Source of the DNA: Prosapia bicincta
Taxonomy: Eukaryota > Arthropoda > Insecta > Hemiptera > Cercopidae
Reading direction: 5' to 3'
NCBI GenBank assembly: GCA_036971475.1
Contig: JBAIZL010000003.1
Location: forward strand, 86,031,542 to 86,095,541
Length of the DNA: 64,000 nt
Position numbers and translations under genes: made by a program. The notes below the pieces were generated by a model that saw nothing but the letters and a program-made list of their open reading frames with translations, made no database searches and was not told the DNA's origin. This document shows positions 23,981 to 36,591 of the stretch, piece after piece. Position 1 is the stretch's first letter. Each line of letters opens with the position of its first letter.

Positions 23981-24165
23981 TATAATATTAATATAATAAA
24001 CTCGGCATTGATCATCATTTGAGTTCAATTTACTATTTTAATATTGTTATAACTACAGAGAAATATCTGTCTGGCTAAGAAAAATAAACAAAATTTGGTT
24101 TTATCACATGTTGGTTTGAATCATACACATATTAGCACTTTTTTCATAATGAATGTCATACTCAG

Positions 24166-24249
24166 TTTTCAGACTCGCAAACAGGGAATTGTAGACCCCA
24201 TGTTGTCTATTTGGGGCCAACAGATGTTTGTGAATGAGGATACTGACCA
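24166..24249 (+). CDS. Tomosyn, probable cassette exon d
   Basis: 84-nt exon (28 codons) with acceptor ACTCAG at 24160-24165 and donor CCA|GTAAGT. Read in phase after exon c it gives S-FQTRKQGIVDPMLSIWGQQ then MFVNEDTDQ, and its last two bases plus the first base of exon e give Gln, leading into IARTFCF. Length divisible by three and phase-2 entry and exit mean it can be included or skipped without a frameshift. I recall a similar KQGIVDPMLSIWGQ insert in insect tomosyns and its absence from vertebrate ones; that comparison is from memory. The composition is clearly more coding-like than the surrounding AT-rich intron. Whether it is constitutive or alternative cannot be read from DNA. Confidence 0.82.
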
Positions 24250-27200
24250 GTAAGTGGGCCACCACACTCAACCTGTACATACATCATACATACAACACAT
24301 GAATACATAGCCGCTTTAAATACACTTGCATGTTACAGCTTGTACACAGAAAATCTATGCTGCACTGTTTTGTTTTCAAGTTTTTTCAAGCTTAAATATT
24401 TAATAGATAAACAACTCTGTACTTGACACAGAGGACAACTAATGTATATTCTGCTTTTTTGTGCATTTAAAGTGTTTGTGTTATAGTTTTTAACTATTTA
24501 ATATATTTTTAAAATTTTACTTACACATTTTTATCTAAAAAATAGTCCCTGTCAAAGCTAAAATCTATTTTATTTGATGCAACACATCCTCACCTTTACC
24601 TAGAACATATCTAGATTTTGTTTATTATTATTGTAGATACATTTTTAACGTTAAACATTTTCTTAGTACAGAAGTCCAGACTGAGCAAAAATTTTAGCAG
24701 GATGCATAAACTGTAACTGCTAAGTATGATTAAAACCTTGAAAGTTTGAGGGTTTTGGGTTGTAATTTTGTGTAAGGAATATTTCATCAACAATATAGTA
24801 ATAATTCTTGAACCATGTTATTTGTGGTTTGTTGTAAAAAGCAGATGGAAAATAGAATCATAAATATAAACAAAAAAACATCAACAATTTTAGGAAAAGG
24901 ATGAAGATAGTTTTCTAATCTCAGATATATGATGCTGTTATTTGCCAAAAACTTAAAATACAATTCAAATATTCAAGTAATGCTTACTTATCCAATGTAA
25001 TTTATTGCTAACAACATATTTATATGTGAGACAAGCAATTCCAAATAGATACTTCCTGAGATTTACCACAAGTAGGTGTGTCATTATGTTTTTCCAACAA
25101 GTAGCATGTAAATAATATAGGTTTAATTTACAGAGATTTATTTTTCAATCAAATCTAGAATAGAAAAATTTTAGAATCTTGAGCAAAAAGTAATTCGTCT
25201 TCTTTATCAGTCATTTACAAGGTGCAAACTGTGCAAACTTTTTTGTAGTTTTGTTCTTACGATAGAATTCTTCAAAGAAAATTATTTGTCACAAACAAGG
25301 ACTTCTTTTAACATAACCCATACAAAAAGATTTTATAAAATATTACATTATAAGAATAATAAGTGTGAAGTATCACATTTAGTTATAACCAGATCTGATT
25401 TCACTTAGACTCGACTAAAAAGCAATTGACTGCTAAACTTGCCAAATATTCCAGAAATACATCAGAAATTTATTCTTGGATGATAATTCTTTTTTTTTAA
25501 CTACTTGTTTGACCTTTTGATAATCAAAGTGATGTTGCTTCTATTTTGTTATCGTTGTAACTTTATTAACAGCGTGATTAATCATGCTTTTCAAGCAAAA
25601 TGCATATCTACAATTGTACGATTGAAAATGTTTTCGACTCACCTTAAAAAAATATATCTATTTTCAAGATAATAATAAATGTAAGATTGTTTTAAACCAC
25701 GAGTTCCAATGAATTAATCTTTTTAACATTATTTCAATAAATTATTTTACACATTATTACAATTGTATTTTTTACCATTGTCAAGTTAGTAGTTGTATTT
25801 ACAGTATTGTCTAATCAGTTTACTCAGACATTTAGTTAAATACATGACTCTATATAACTAAACATTTTCCTTTCAAAATTGTTGTTTATATTTGAAGAAG
25901 AAAATTTTGTAGTAGTTACATTAAAGTCAAAAAAGATTAATAATTAAATTTATTCTAAAACACAATTTATTGTAAGCAAGTAATATAACAGACTTCTAAA
26001 TTAGAAAAGTTTCTTAGCATAAGCATGTTTTGTTTTTCACCCTTCTGTTGTGTTGTTTGCTGCCTGCCTTGTGTTTGTATAAAATATTTTAAAATTAACA
26101 ATCTATAATAGTAAGAGGTTTCAGTTTGGTCGCTCCTTTGTTCCATGAGATAATTTAGAAAAAGTAGTTGACATATTTTTCTCTGGTTCTTATATCAGTT
26201 CTTTGAAATATATTGTTTAGAATTCTTACATTATATTTGGTCAAACACTCCCTTGTGTTTATCTGACCGTTACTCTATATATAATTCATAGAATTCAATG
26301 ATATTTACAGTAAAATTTCTTTGATTTTTCAAATTTTATTGATCTAAAGAAACTTTGTTTCATAATTTTAATGCATAGATTATTCTTGTTATACATCAGA
26401 CTTTTTAATAGCACGCCTATGTGGCATCTGACATAGGTAGATGTCTTTCATTTCAACAGCATGTTTCATTTCTTTTTAAATAAACAAACCTATTTACAAG
26501 CAAGATTATTGCTATACCCTGCCACTAAAAGAATAGTGGATTGCAGAAGATTTATACAGTGGTCAAATTTTCTTGCTTTGTATTCATCTGTAATAGTCTG
26601 ATAGTATTTACTAATACTTATGAATAAATCAAGCTATTGATGTTAAACATAGTTAAAAAGTAATACATTTGTTTGGATGACTGAAATTAGTGTAACATCT
26701 GATTACGTCACCAGTTATGTATCACTGTCTGAGTACAGACGTGATAGATAATTTTTAAATTAAAAGATAATAGTTATTGAAATCAAAATAATGCTGTTAA
26801 TATTTTTTTTACATTTACGAAACGAAAATATTCCGAAACAAAAAGTTATTAATCGATAAAAATTTATTGAAACTTCAAATTCCAAAAGCTAATTAATATG
26901 ATGAAGTCTATCTGATAGAATTTAGCTTTTAGTATTCTTTTACAAGGTCATGCAAGGTTTGTAAAATTTATTCATGCATTTTGTTTTAAAACTTGCACTT
27001 TACCATGCATTTTTCAACCATACTCAAGACTCATGTACCTTTGTATAAGAATTTTGGGTGTGCATGATGGGTTTTGCACTTCACTTCTTCTTCTCTAGCA
27101 AGCACTTCGAAATAATGCAACTGTAACCCATGATATAAAGCACTTAAAGAAATACAACTAATTTAAACACTAATTAAGTGAGTAACACCTGAACTAAAAA

Positions 27201-30200
27201 TCCACTTTATGGATTTAAAATATGCATTAATTTACAGACATAAATTATAGAGTGAAAATGACTTCTTTTAAAGTGTATATATTTATGCAGTTTATTTTAA
27301 TTATATAACACTTTTCTAAAACCTTTCTTTAACCCTTTACCAATCAAGTCCTACAGTATAGCACTAGTGGTCATGCTGAGGCTTATGGTCTGATGAGGTA
27401 CTGCAACGTTTTATGTTCTCTTTGGTTAGTAAAAAAATACTTTTTGAGTGAAATAAAATATATTTTATTGAATAAAAAATATTTTATTTGAAGAAATTTT
27501 TAACTACATTCCTTAAAACTTAAAAATAATTTTATCATTACATTTGAAATGTACATTAGTTTTGCACATTTTGTTCTAAATAAACACAAAAATATTAAAA
27601 CTAAAAACTATTACTAAAAAATTAAAATTATACCACAGGAAATGTTTTTGTGAAAATTACACAGACACCACATTAAACCACAGATAAAACCATAGTATGT
27701 TTTCATTTTCTAGAACTTCAGCTCAAGTTTAAGGTGTAAATAAATAATGTAATTATTATTAAATAATGTAAACATAGCTACCATGTAATAAAATTATCAT
27801 TGAATACTTATTCTAATAAGAAAGTAAAAAATATCATATTTTTCAGAGTGTAACACACAATATGTTTTTATCAAACCTGTTTGTTTTCATGTTATATCAC
27901 ACACAGGAAAACATGAAAAGTCACAACCAAGTTTTCTATTATGTGAGTGCCTATTACGAAGATACAGCAAAAAACGATACAAGTGATGATGCAGCTGCAG
28001 ATTTTTTTATGGCTTTTAGAGTTTGACGGTATTAGCTTGTATCTTCATTACTGATTGTTTACTGATTCAGATTAGAACTTTCTTTTTGTTGTTTATTAAA
28101 TGGCTACATAAACTGACCATAATCAGTCATAGATAGTTGATAATATACCAGATTCTCAGTTCCAAATATTGTTCATCCACCATGTACAATTGTTTCGTAC
28201 AATTAGACTTCCAAACTGAGGTGCAGCAAGAGTAGTTGTTCTTTAACACCCTCTGCCAAAAAAAGTTGTTTTAAACTTTTAGTTTCAACTAAAGAAATTA
28301 TTTTAAATTTGCTAGTTTTGTAACAAGTTTTAAAAACATAAGGAAAATATATCTTTGATATGTAATTACTGTCACTTTCAATGTTTCCAAATTTGGAAAA
28401 AAGGCCTAATTGTTTATTTCTGTTATCCCTCACTTGAATATCGTGGTGTATTTTGTTGACCATAGTATATTATTTCAAAAGGTTTTAGGTCAATAACATT
28501 TGGATGAATGTTCAATGGCACCTTTTTAGTTTTTTTATACTAGTATTCTACATTTTGAAAACACTTTGTACTGAAAAACTTGTGCATGTTATATGCAAAA
28601 ATAAAGGAACTAACAATATAGAATTAAAATACAATACGGTAGCTATGTTACAACTAATCAAACATTAAATACCGCGATACAAGATACAAACAGTAACTAA
28701 ATTTAAAAAGTTATATAATAAATAACCAGTTAACAAAGTTATCAAAGTTAAACCCTTATATAAATTTTCATGATGATTTCATCATCAGCAGGTATAACTT
28801 CAAGAGTTTAAAAATGAATGAAACTACAGAAAAATTTATTTTAGTTTAAATAAAAAAGACGAAACTACATCCTAAACCAATAGACGATAACCTCATCAGT
28901 CAATCATCTTGCCAACTTATGAACTGAAAACTACATAAAAAAATAAACCAAACTTACCAATTAAAATAATACTAAAATATAAACATAAATAATCGCAACA
29001 TTAATTATAATATATGATATAACAAGAAATACAAAGATGAATTTGGAGTAAGGCTTTTATATAATGATAATTTGATTAAAAAATCATTGATGATACAAAT
29101 GCGTGCAATATGATTATTTGGTTTAAAATCACTATTATTACAAATACAACTTGATGTTTATTTACCTATATTTAACAATATCACTGATATTACATATGCT
29201 TGTGTACTTTTAATTTGGTTGGCAAAAACATTGTTATTACAAATGAATAAAATATAATTGATTTAAACAGTTAAACTAACTAAAATAAAAGAAATTGGAG
29301 GCACTAATTTTACAGCCCTTGAATACAAACAACTTGATAGATTCCAAGGATCTCATCACCTATCTGTCAATAACAAACTCATTTTAAATTGATTAAAATA
29401 AATGTAACTTTAAAATTTGATCATTTAGAATAACTTTTTTTCTTATATTTGAATTATTATTTTAGGGAACCAATGTTGTGTTAAACATATTTAATACAGT
29501 TAAAATATATTTTAAAATTTTATTCATAAATCAAAGTAGTTCAGCACAATGCAACAATAATTTAATTTTTTTTAAGTTTGAGTTTTATTCAGCATAGGTC
29601 TGATATTACATAGTCTAGTACAATATTTTATTTCAGTGCACGCTAACACTGCAATTTTTTTTCAAATCTTGTTTGTTAATGGAAATTGCCTGCTTTTTTC
29701 AGCTACCAATAACTACACCATTCCACTTACAAAAACATTTCGACATTCGAGTTGAATACTTTAACTGGCCACATTATATATCAAACAATAACATGGCCCC
29801 AAGTCCAACCATGTATATATTGTATATAGTCATTTGATAGTGAACGTAAGCTTGGCATTATACAGTATAGTGGAAAACATAGCTTAAGGATTATGTTAGT
29901 AAAGTTAATTCAGTAATTTGAAAAATAGATTATTGTGGATTAGGATGCATGGAAACTATTAGAATTTGTAAAATAAATATAATTGTAAAATAAAAATTAG
30001 TGCAATAAATATTGAAAAGTAGGAAATTTAATTTATTGTTGTTAAATTAATAACACGTACATTTTCCTCTTTCTTAAAATGTTTATATTGTTTTTATGTT
30101 ATGAAATTTATAGGGTAATAAACTCTAATATACAGTTTAGGATATAAAAATAAATAATGTTTTCTTTATAAATTTATTTAGATCATTCTGTTTATATCCA

Positions 30201-30949
30201 TCCTTAATATCATAACTCCTCAAAATAAATTTAATTATAAGTTTAGTCATTTTAGTTACCTACAATATTTACATGTATTTATTTTTGGTTTATTATTTTC
30301 CATGATATTCAATGAATCAAGATACAAAAACGTTAGTAGACTTCAACTAAAATTAAGTAAATTTCTTTAAAACTCGATGAATTACATTTTTTGTCTGTAA
30401 TCACTAGTCATCATCAGTGTTTGAGTTAGCCACTAGAGAGTGTTGTAAATCCATTAGATCCTAGAGAGAAATTGTTATGGTGGAAACACAAATTCCATCT
30501 TATTTGCATGAGTTATGGTAACAAATTCTGTTTCCTTATTTATAATCAAATGTTGATAAATTATTTTTTTTAACAAATATTTCATTTATTATAAGAAAAT
30601 TCTATTTTACTTATGTTGACAATAATGTTTTGTATGAGGTATCAAAAAATTTGCTTGCAGTTTTAGTTTGTAGATCTTCAATATAAACTTAATGATACCA
30701 CTTAATCATAGCAGTTACTGATCTAGCGTGAAACATGTCTGCTGAAACACAACTGATAGTAGTGATTTATTGCCAAGGGGTATATTTCCAATAAGTATAG
30801 GGCGTATATTTTAAAAAAATGCATGAAAATTCGCTTTAAAATCAATGTAATTTAATACCTCAAAATTAATTAGACATAAATTTATTTGCAAGTGTTTATA
30901 TTTTATAAAAAACTGAAAGAAAATTATTTTTGGATTTTTTAAACTAAAA

Positions 30950-31085
30950 ACACTTGTGTGTATGTTACACTTCCCTATAGTACCACTTAGCTTTTAATTA
31001 TTGAGAACGGCCATTTCAGGAGAAGTGCTCAATTTCCAACTCAGAATATAACTTGAGTAACACTATTAACAAAAACTATGTCAAA
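30950..31085. repeat. Family C repeat arm
   Basis: Contains CACTTCCCTATAGTACCACTT, TTGAGAACGGCCATTTC and CAACTCAGAATATAACTTGAG, a diverged copy of the arm at 48816-48900. Confidence 0.6.
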
Positions 31086-31254
31086 ATGTTGACTTTTTAA
31101 ACATACATGCAGGACCCTTCATTACTCCAAAATAATATTTGCCTCCCATTTTTATACTCAACACCTCTCTATAAATAAAACACTACAGAAATACAAATAA
31201 TAACAAAATAAATAAATAACTATGCAAATAATTACTTCAAAAGTCAAAGGAGAG

Positions 31255-31510
31255 TAAGTTAATAACATCAAACCTTTTAACTAATTTTAAACTACTTAAC
31301 TAAGTGAATACGTAATTGCTTACTTGCTGACGCGTTTTAAAACGATCGTTCCTTTTACCAAGCTAACCTTCTACTGTGTAGTAGAGGGTTAGCTTCGTAA
31401 AAGGAACGATCGTTTTGAAACGCGTCAACAAGTAAGCAATTGTGTATTCACTTAGTTAAGTAGTTTAAATTAGTTTAATCAGTGAATTCAAGATGATTAC
31501 ATCAAGAAAC
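31255..31510. repeat. Family A foldback, best-preserved copy
   Basis: Nearly perfect inverted arms meet at about 31377: ACTAAGTGAATACGTAATTG, CTTACTTGCTGACGCGTTTT and GATCGTTCCTTTTACCAAGC against their complements. The right arm shows GATCGTTTTGAAACGCGTCA. The right flank has the family tail TTTAATCAGTGAATTCAAGA. It is a long hairpin without coding content. Confidence 0.85.
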
Positions 31511-31616
31511 TTCATCAAACCTTTTACTGTCCGTGTGTCACTCATCACCATGATGGCTGTCAAATAGTTAATCTTTGATTCCTGATTTATGACCAGTCAG
31601 TTGTTTCTAAACTCAT

Positions 31617-31776
31617 AAAATAAACCATGAATGTTTGTTTTATTTTGCCTACTTTCGGAAAATACCCACCCAAAACATAATATTGGATTCAAGTATAAAA
31701 TAAACCATGAATGTTTGTTTTATTTTGCCTACTTTTGGAAAATACCCACCCAAAACATAATATTGGATTCAAGTAT
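31617..31776. repeat. 80-bp direct tandem duplication (two copies)
   Basis: The segment starting AAAATAAACCATGAATGTTT is repeated 80 bp later with a single visible difference (TTTCGG versus TTTTGG), implying a recent duplication. Confidence 0.95.
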
Positions 31777-32183
31777 AAAGTAAAAGTAATGTTGTATAGC
31801 CATCCTGAAACAAATTTAATGTCTTTCTATTGAAAAAATATCATAACTCTGAAGTGTACAGGGTTAGCTGATGCTATTTCTAAAGATTAGTTTTTTGATA
31901 ATATGGGCAAGCACTTTTAAAAAATGGGTATCTCAAAAAGTATAGTGTCAAAATAAGTTAGCAAATGAGAGTTTGGGTCCAGTATGATAATGATCATGCA
32001 TGACCATCATTTCATCCAACTTTACCTAATGTCTAGAGCTTTTGTCATACCAGTTGTGTTGTTTTCTTTTGTTTCCCTCTGGTTGTAATTAAACTTTATA
32101 ATTTAGATTAACATTTATTTGTAGGTTTTGGATAAAAAACAAATTTTTTCATCCTTTTGAGTCCTAGGTAATATTAAACCATC

Positions 32184-34349
32184 AATATTAAAACATGCAA
32201 AAATCCCACAGCAAGAACTTATACTTAATTTCTCAGGCGACATTTTATCACTGACAATATTAAAACATGCAAAAGTCCCACAGCAAGAACTTATGCTTAA
32301 TTTCTCAGGCGACATTATATCACTGACAATATTAAAACGTGCAAAAGTCCCACAGCAAGAACTTATGCTTAACTTCTCAGGCGACATTATATCACTGACA
32401 ATATTAAAACGTGCAAAAGTCCCACAGCAAGAACTTATGCTTAACTTCTCAGGCGACATTATATCACTGACAATATTAAAACGTGCAAAAGTCCCACAGC
32501 AAGAACTTATGCTTAACTTCTCAGGCGACATTATATCACTGACAATATTAAAACGTGCAAAAGTCCCACAGCAAGAACTTATGCTTAACTTCTCAGGCGA
32601 CATTATATCACTGACAATATTAAAACGTGCAAAAGTCCCACAGCAAGAACTTATGCTTAACTTCTCAGGCGACATTATATCACTGACAATATTAAAACGT
32701 GCAAAAGTCCCACAGCAAGAACTTATGCTTAACTTCTCAGGCGACATTATATCACTGACAATATTAAAACGTGCAAAAGTCCCACAGCAAGAACTTATGC
32801 TTAACTTCTCAGGCGACATTATATCACTGACAATATTAAAACGTGCAAAAGTCCCACAGCAAGAACTTATGCTTAACTTCTCAGGCGACATTATATCACT
32901 GACAATATTAAAACGTGCAAAAGTCCCACAGCAAGAACTTATGCTTAACTTCTCAGGCGACATTATATCACTGACAATATTAAAACGTGCAAAAGTCCCA
33001 CAGCAAGAACTTATGCTTAACTTCTCAGGCGACATTATATCACTGACAATATTAAAACGTGCAAAAGTCCCACAGCAAGAACTTATGCTTAACTTCTCAG
33101 GCGACATTATATCACTGACAATATTAAAACGTGCAAAAGTCCCACAGCAAGAACTTATGCTTAACTTCTCAGGCGACATTATATCACTGACAATATTAAA
33201 ACGTGCAAAAGTCCCACAGCAAGAACTTATGCTTAACTTCTCAGGCGACATTATATCACTGACAATATTAAAATGTGCAAAAGTCCCACAGCAAGAACTT
33301 ATGCTTAACTTCTCAGGCGACATTATATCACTGACAATATTAAAACGTGCAAAAGTCCCACAGCAAGAACTTATGCTTAACTTCTCAGGCGACATTATAT
33401 CACTGACAATATTAAAACGTGCAAAAGTCCCACAGCAAGAACTTATGCTTAACTTCTCAGGCGACATTATATCACTGACAATATTAAAACGTGCAAAAGT
33501 CCCACAGCAAGAACTTATGCTTAACTTCTCAGGCGACATTATATCACTGACAATATTAAAACGTGCAAAAGTCCCACAGCAAGAACTTATGCTTAACTTC
33601 TCAGGCGACATTATATCACTGACAATATTAAAACGTGCAAAAGTCCCACAGCAAGAACTTATGCTTAACTTCTCAGGCGACATTATATCACTGACAATAT
33701 TAAAACGTGCAAAAGTCCCACAGCAAGAACTTATGCTTAACTTCTCAGGCGACATTATATCACTGACAATATTAAAACGTGCAAAAGTCCCACAGCAAGA
33801 ACTTATGCTTAACTTCTCAGGCGACATTATATCACTGACAATATTAAAACGTGCAAAAGTCCCACAGCAAGAACTTATGCTTAACTTCTCAGGCGACATT
33901 ATATCACTGACAATATTAAAACGTGCAAAAGTCCCACAGCAAGAACTTATGCTTAACTTCTCAGGCGACATTATATCACTGACAATATTAAAACGTGCAA
34001 AAGTCCCACAGCAAGAACTTATGCTTAACTTCTCAGGCGACATTATATCACTGACAATATTAAAACATGCAAAAGTCCCACAGCAAGAACTTATGCTTAA
34101 CTTCTCAGGCGACATTATATCACTGACAATATTAAAACGTGCAAAAGTCCCACAGCAAGAACTTATGCTTAACTTCTCAGGCGACATTATATCACTGACA
34201 ATATTAAAACGTGCAAAAGTCCCACAGCAAGAACTTATGCTTAACTTCTCAGGCGACATTATATCACTGACAATATTAAAACATGCAAAAGTTCCACAGC
34301 AAGAACTTATGCTTAACTTCTCAGGCAACATTATATCCATGACAATATT
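32184..34349. repeat. 72-bp satellite array, about 30 copies
   Basis: Unit begins AAAACGTGCAAAAGTCCCAC and includes GAACTTATGCTTAACTTCTC and GACATTATATCACTGAC. Copies are almost identical internally; rare variants include AAAATGTGC at about 33271 and AAAACATGC at 34066 and 34282. The first two and last two copies are the most divergent. Because 72 is a multiple of three and the unit lacks stops in two frames, long repetitive open frames exist on both strands (32293-34413 + and 32115-34340 -). These have a 24-residue period. I see no splice sites, start context or family match that would make either a gene. Confidence 0.97.
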
Positions 34350-36495
34350 GCATATCTTTTATTTTATAACCAAGCCGCCCTTTGTATTTTGGATTGATAT
34401 TTTTAGAAAGTAGGAACAATAGACTAATATTTATGATTTATTTTTCAAGTTAAGAAACACATAACTGGTCAAAAAATCAAGGAATAAAGATTTGCTAATA
34501 TATCTTGAATAACCCAAAAGTCCTTCAGTATGTTCCCTTTTCAATTGCATCTCCAATTGAAAATTTTGTGAACATTAAAAAATATGTTTAACAAAATTTA
34601 CTTCAAAATGTATAAAGAAAAAAAATAATTCATGATCCAACAGTCAAGTTATACATCAAGAAAATAAGACTAACCCATTTATTTAAAACAAACGGAGAAC
34701 ACATACCTGGTAAACCGGTATTTTCAATAATTCACCATGAATAAAATCCTGAAGAGATCAGTTTATTGAATGGTTTCTCTACAAATTAAATGAGCTGTAC
34801 ATCATCTAAAATTTATATTTAGTTTAGCTCAATCATAAACCCAAGTCGCTAACTCAGATCCTGTTGATGTTTAAAGAGTAGAATAAAAAGCGTTCTGTTT
34901 TAGTAAATTTAAAGAAATTTATTTCAGTTTGAAGTTGATGCAAGCAGAAATCTACAAAAGTATTTTTTTTTTCAAATAATCACAACTTTTGAGCTATTGT
35001 TTTTTTCATAGATAAAACCAGTATTAACTCGAAAACCCATTTAGTATTATAAAAATATACCTGCTAACCTAAACTATAACTTGAATTTATAAAATCAAAC
35101 TTCAATTTTGTGATTTTTTTTAATTTAAAATTGTTATTCCCAAAATATTACTTATAAAATTGCTTTGAAATAGATATCAAACCTTTTTAGTGGCAAGTTA
35201 AAAATTAAATTAAATACCAAGCAGTGTAACATTTATAGTGATTTTTATCCTATAACAATGTTTATTTAAAAAAAAAACACCCCAAATTTATTATTAGCTT
35301 TCCAACTCTGATGTGCTATAAAATATATTTATTTTCAAAATAAGTATTTCCTTATATTTGCAAGACTTCACACTTCATAAAACAATCGTTCTGCCTTAAT
35401 AAGCAAAACATCTCTAATATGGGTATTTTTTGTATGGAAACAAACTTACAACTTATTCAACATTTCTTTAGTTTATGTAATTCAACAACTACAGTACTTA
35501 AAATATACTGTGTGTGAATATATTATACATATTAGATTAGACAAGTTTATAATTAGTCAGATATTTTAGTTTATAAACTTATTTCAAATTTGATATACTA
35601 TTTGCTAACTCACTGACTCATTTGATGTAGATATTCCATTTTGAAATTCAAGGTTGGTATTACTAGTTATCATAAGAACTATTTTGATTTTTTTATTACA
35701 GGATCAGCCAATTTCTTTGTTTTATTTCCCATTCAATGTCAATAATATGTTTAACTGTACAGGAATATTTGTTAATCTTAAGCTTATGGATGCTTTGTGC
35801 TTAATGTTTGTGTGTGTTTTCTTTAAATTTATTTATAAAAATATAAATGTTTTTATTTACTTTTAATGTTTTTTCGATATTTCATGGTGTTGTTTATTTT
35901 GATGCTTTGTTTAAAATTTAAATATCTTGATACCTGTTTCTTAAATAACTTGTCATTTATTTCTGTCATTATTTTTATTTATTAATTGATGTTATATTCT
36001 TTCGCATAAATATAGATTATACTTTTTATTGTAAATACATTCCTAGAATTATCTACTTGTTGTGTAATTTACATATCTTAGCATTAGCTATTTATGTGAT
36101 AAAATTTATCTCTCCTTTTATTTCATGAAAGAATTAATTTTTATTTTTTCAAATGTTTAAACATTTAAAAACTATAATCATTTTGGTAAGGAAAGAAAAT
36201 TATTAAAGTTTTAACAAACAAAAATTATTTTTGATATAAATTTCTAACTGAAAACAGTTCTATTAGATTCTTCTACAATTTTAATTTCAATATGTATTTC
36301 ATTAAATTCAAACATATTTTACTGAGTAATTTAAATTTGCAGAAATTTACATTAATTAAGTTATACATTAAACAGAAATTAAAAATCAATTTACAATTTT
36401 ATAAAAACATAATATGTAGGACTGTAATTAAGGCTGCAGTAAATTATAAGATGTTAATTTTGTTTTTTAATTTACATATAAATTATTATTTTCAG

Positions 36496-36591
36496 GATTG
36501 CCCGCACTTTCTGCTTCAGTAATCGAGGTCATGGACTTTATCTAAGCTCTCCAACAGAGGTTCAGAAATTCACAGTCTCTGCTGAATTTTG
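36496..36591 (+). CDS. Tomosyn, internal exon e
   Basis: 96-nt exon, acceptor TATTTTCAG and donor TTTTG|GTTTGT. It encodes IARTFCFSNRGHGLYLSSPT then EVQKFTVSAEF, the well-conserved strand region that precedes the tail of tomosyn. It ends with TG, completed to Cys by the first base of the next exon, which gives the conserved EFC junction. It follows a 12.2-kb intron that carries the 72-bp satellite. Confidence 0.94.

Larger units (their letters stand above)
23471..24052. repeat. Long foldback with hammerhead remnants (family H)
   Basis: 582 bp whose ends are TTATAACAAT and ATTGTTATAA. The arms (about 200 bp) share TGAACT-AAATGATGAT-AAT and GAGTTTATTAT. Each arm includes a hammerhead-like motif (23532-23574 and 23936-23980) pointing outwards. 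Confidence 0.75.
11226..24165 (+). other. Tomosyn intron between exons c and d (12.9 kb)
   Basis: Holds (TA)n tracts, a 12762-12920 foldback, Tigger-like and mariner elements, Penelope fragments, a hAT-like MITE, a GC-rich island, a second Tigger and a hammerhead-bearing foldback. Bases 11230-12190, 17310-18060, 19110-20640 and 22820-23470 show only AT-rich sequence. A GC-richer block at 12195-12445 (starts TTAACACATTCACTGCAG) is unexplained. Confidence 0.6.
24250..36495 (+). other. Tomosyn intron between exons d and e (12.2 kb)
   Basis: Mostly AT-rich with no identifiable feature from 24260 to 28730 and from 29000 to 30690. Holds a degenerate hammerhead-like sequence at 28746-28792 (- strand CTGATGA and GAAA but weak stems), family G/C/A repeats at 30700-31510, an 80-bp duplication at 31617-31776 and the 72-bp satellite. 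Bases 34420-36490 show nothing recognisable. Confidence 0.6.

Noticed and set aside
24173..24249. Alternative acceptor TTTTCAG at 24166-24172 for the tomosyn exon
   Set aside because: It would give 77 nt and a reading frame that hits TAG after exon c; the acceptor seven bases upstream gives a phase-compatible 84-nt exon.
27940..28026. Short coding-like + strand stretch (YYVSAYYEDTAKNDTSDD)
   Set aside because: Only about 30 codons, no splice-site pair or family match; may be chance or a piggyBac-like remnant but not supportable.
30395..30445. - strand CTGATGA followed by a hairpin-like sequence
   Set aside because: No GAAA box or complementary stem I could be found at the expected spacing.
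32184..34349. CRISPR-like regular repeats
   Set aside because: There are no spacers: the units are contiguous and identical, and the genome is eukaryotic.
32115..34413. Two open frames of over 700 codons on opposite strands
   Set aside because: They are a by-product of a 72-bp tandem unit without stops; there are no splice signals, no recognised fold and both strands are equally open.
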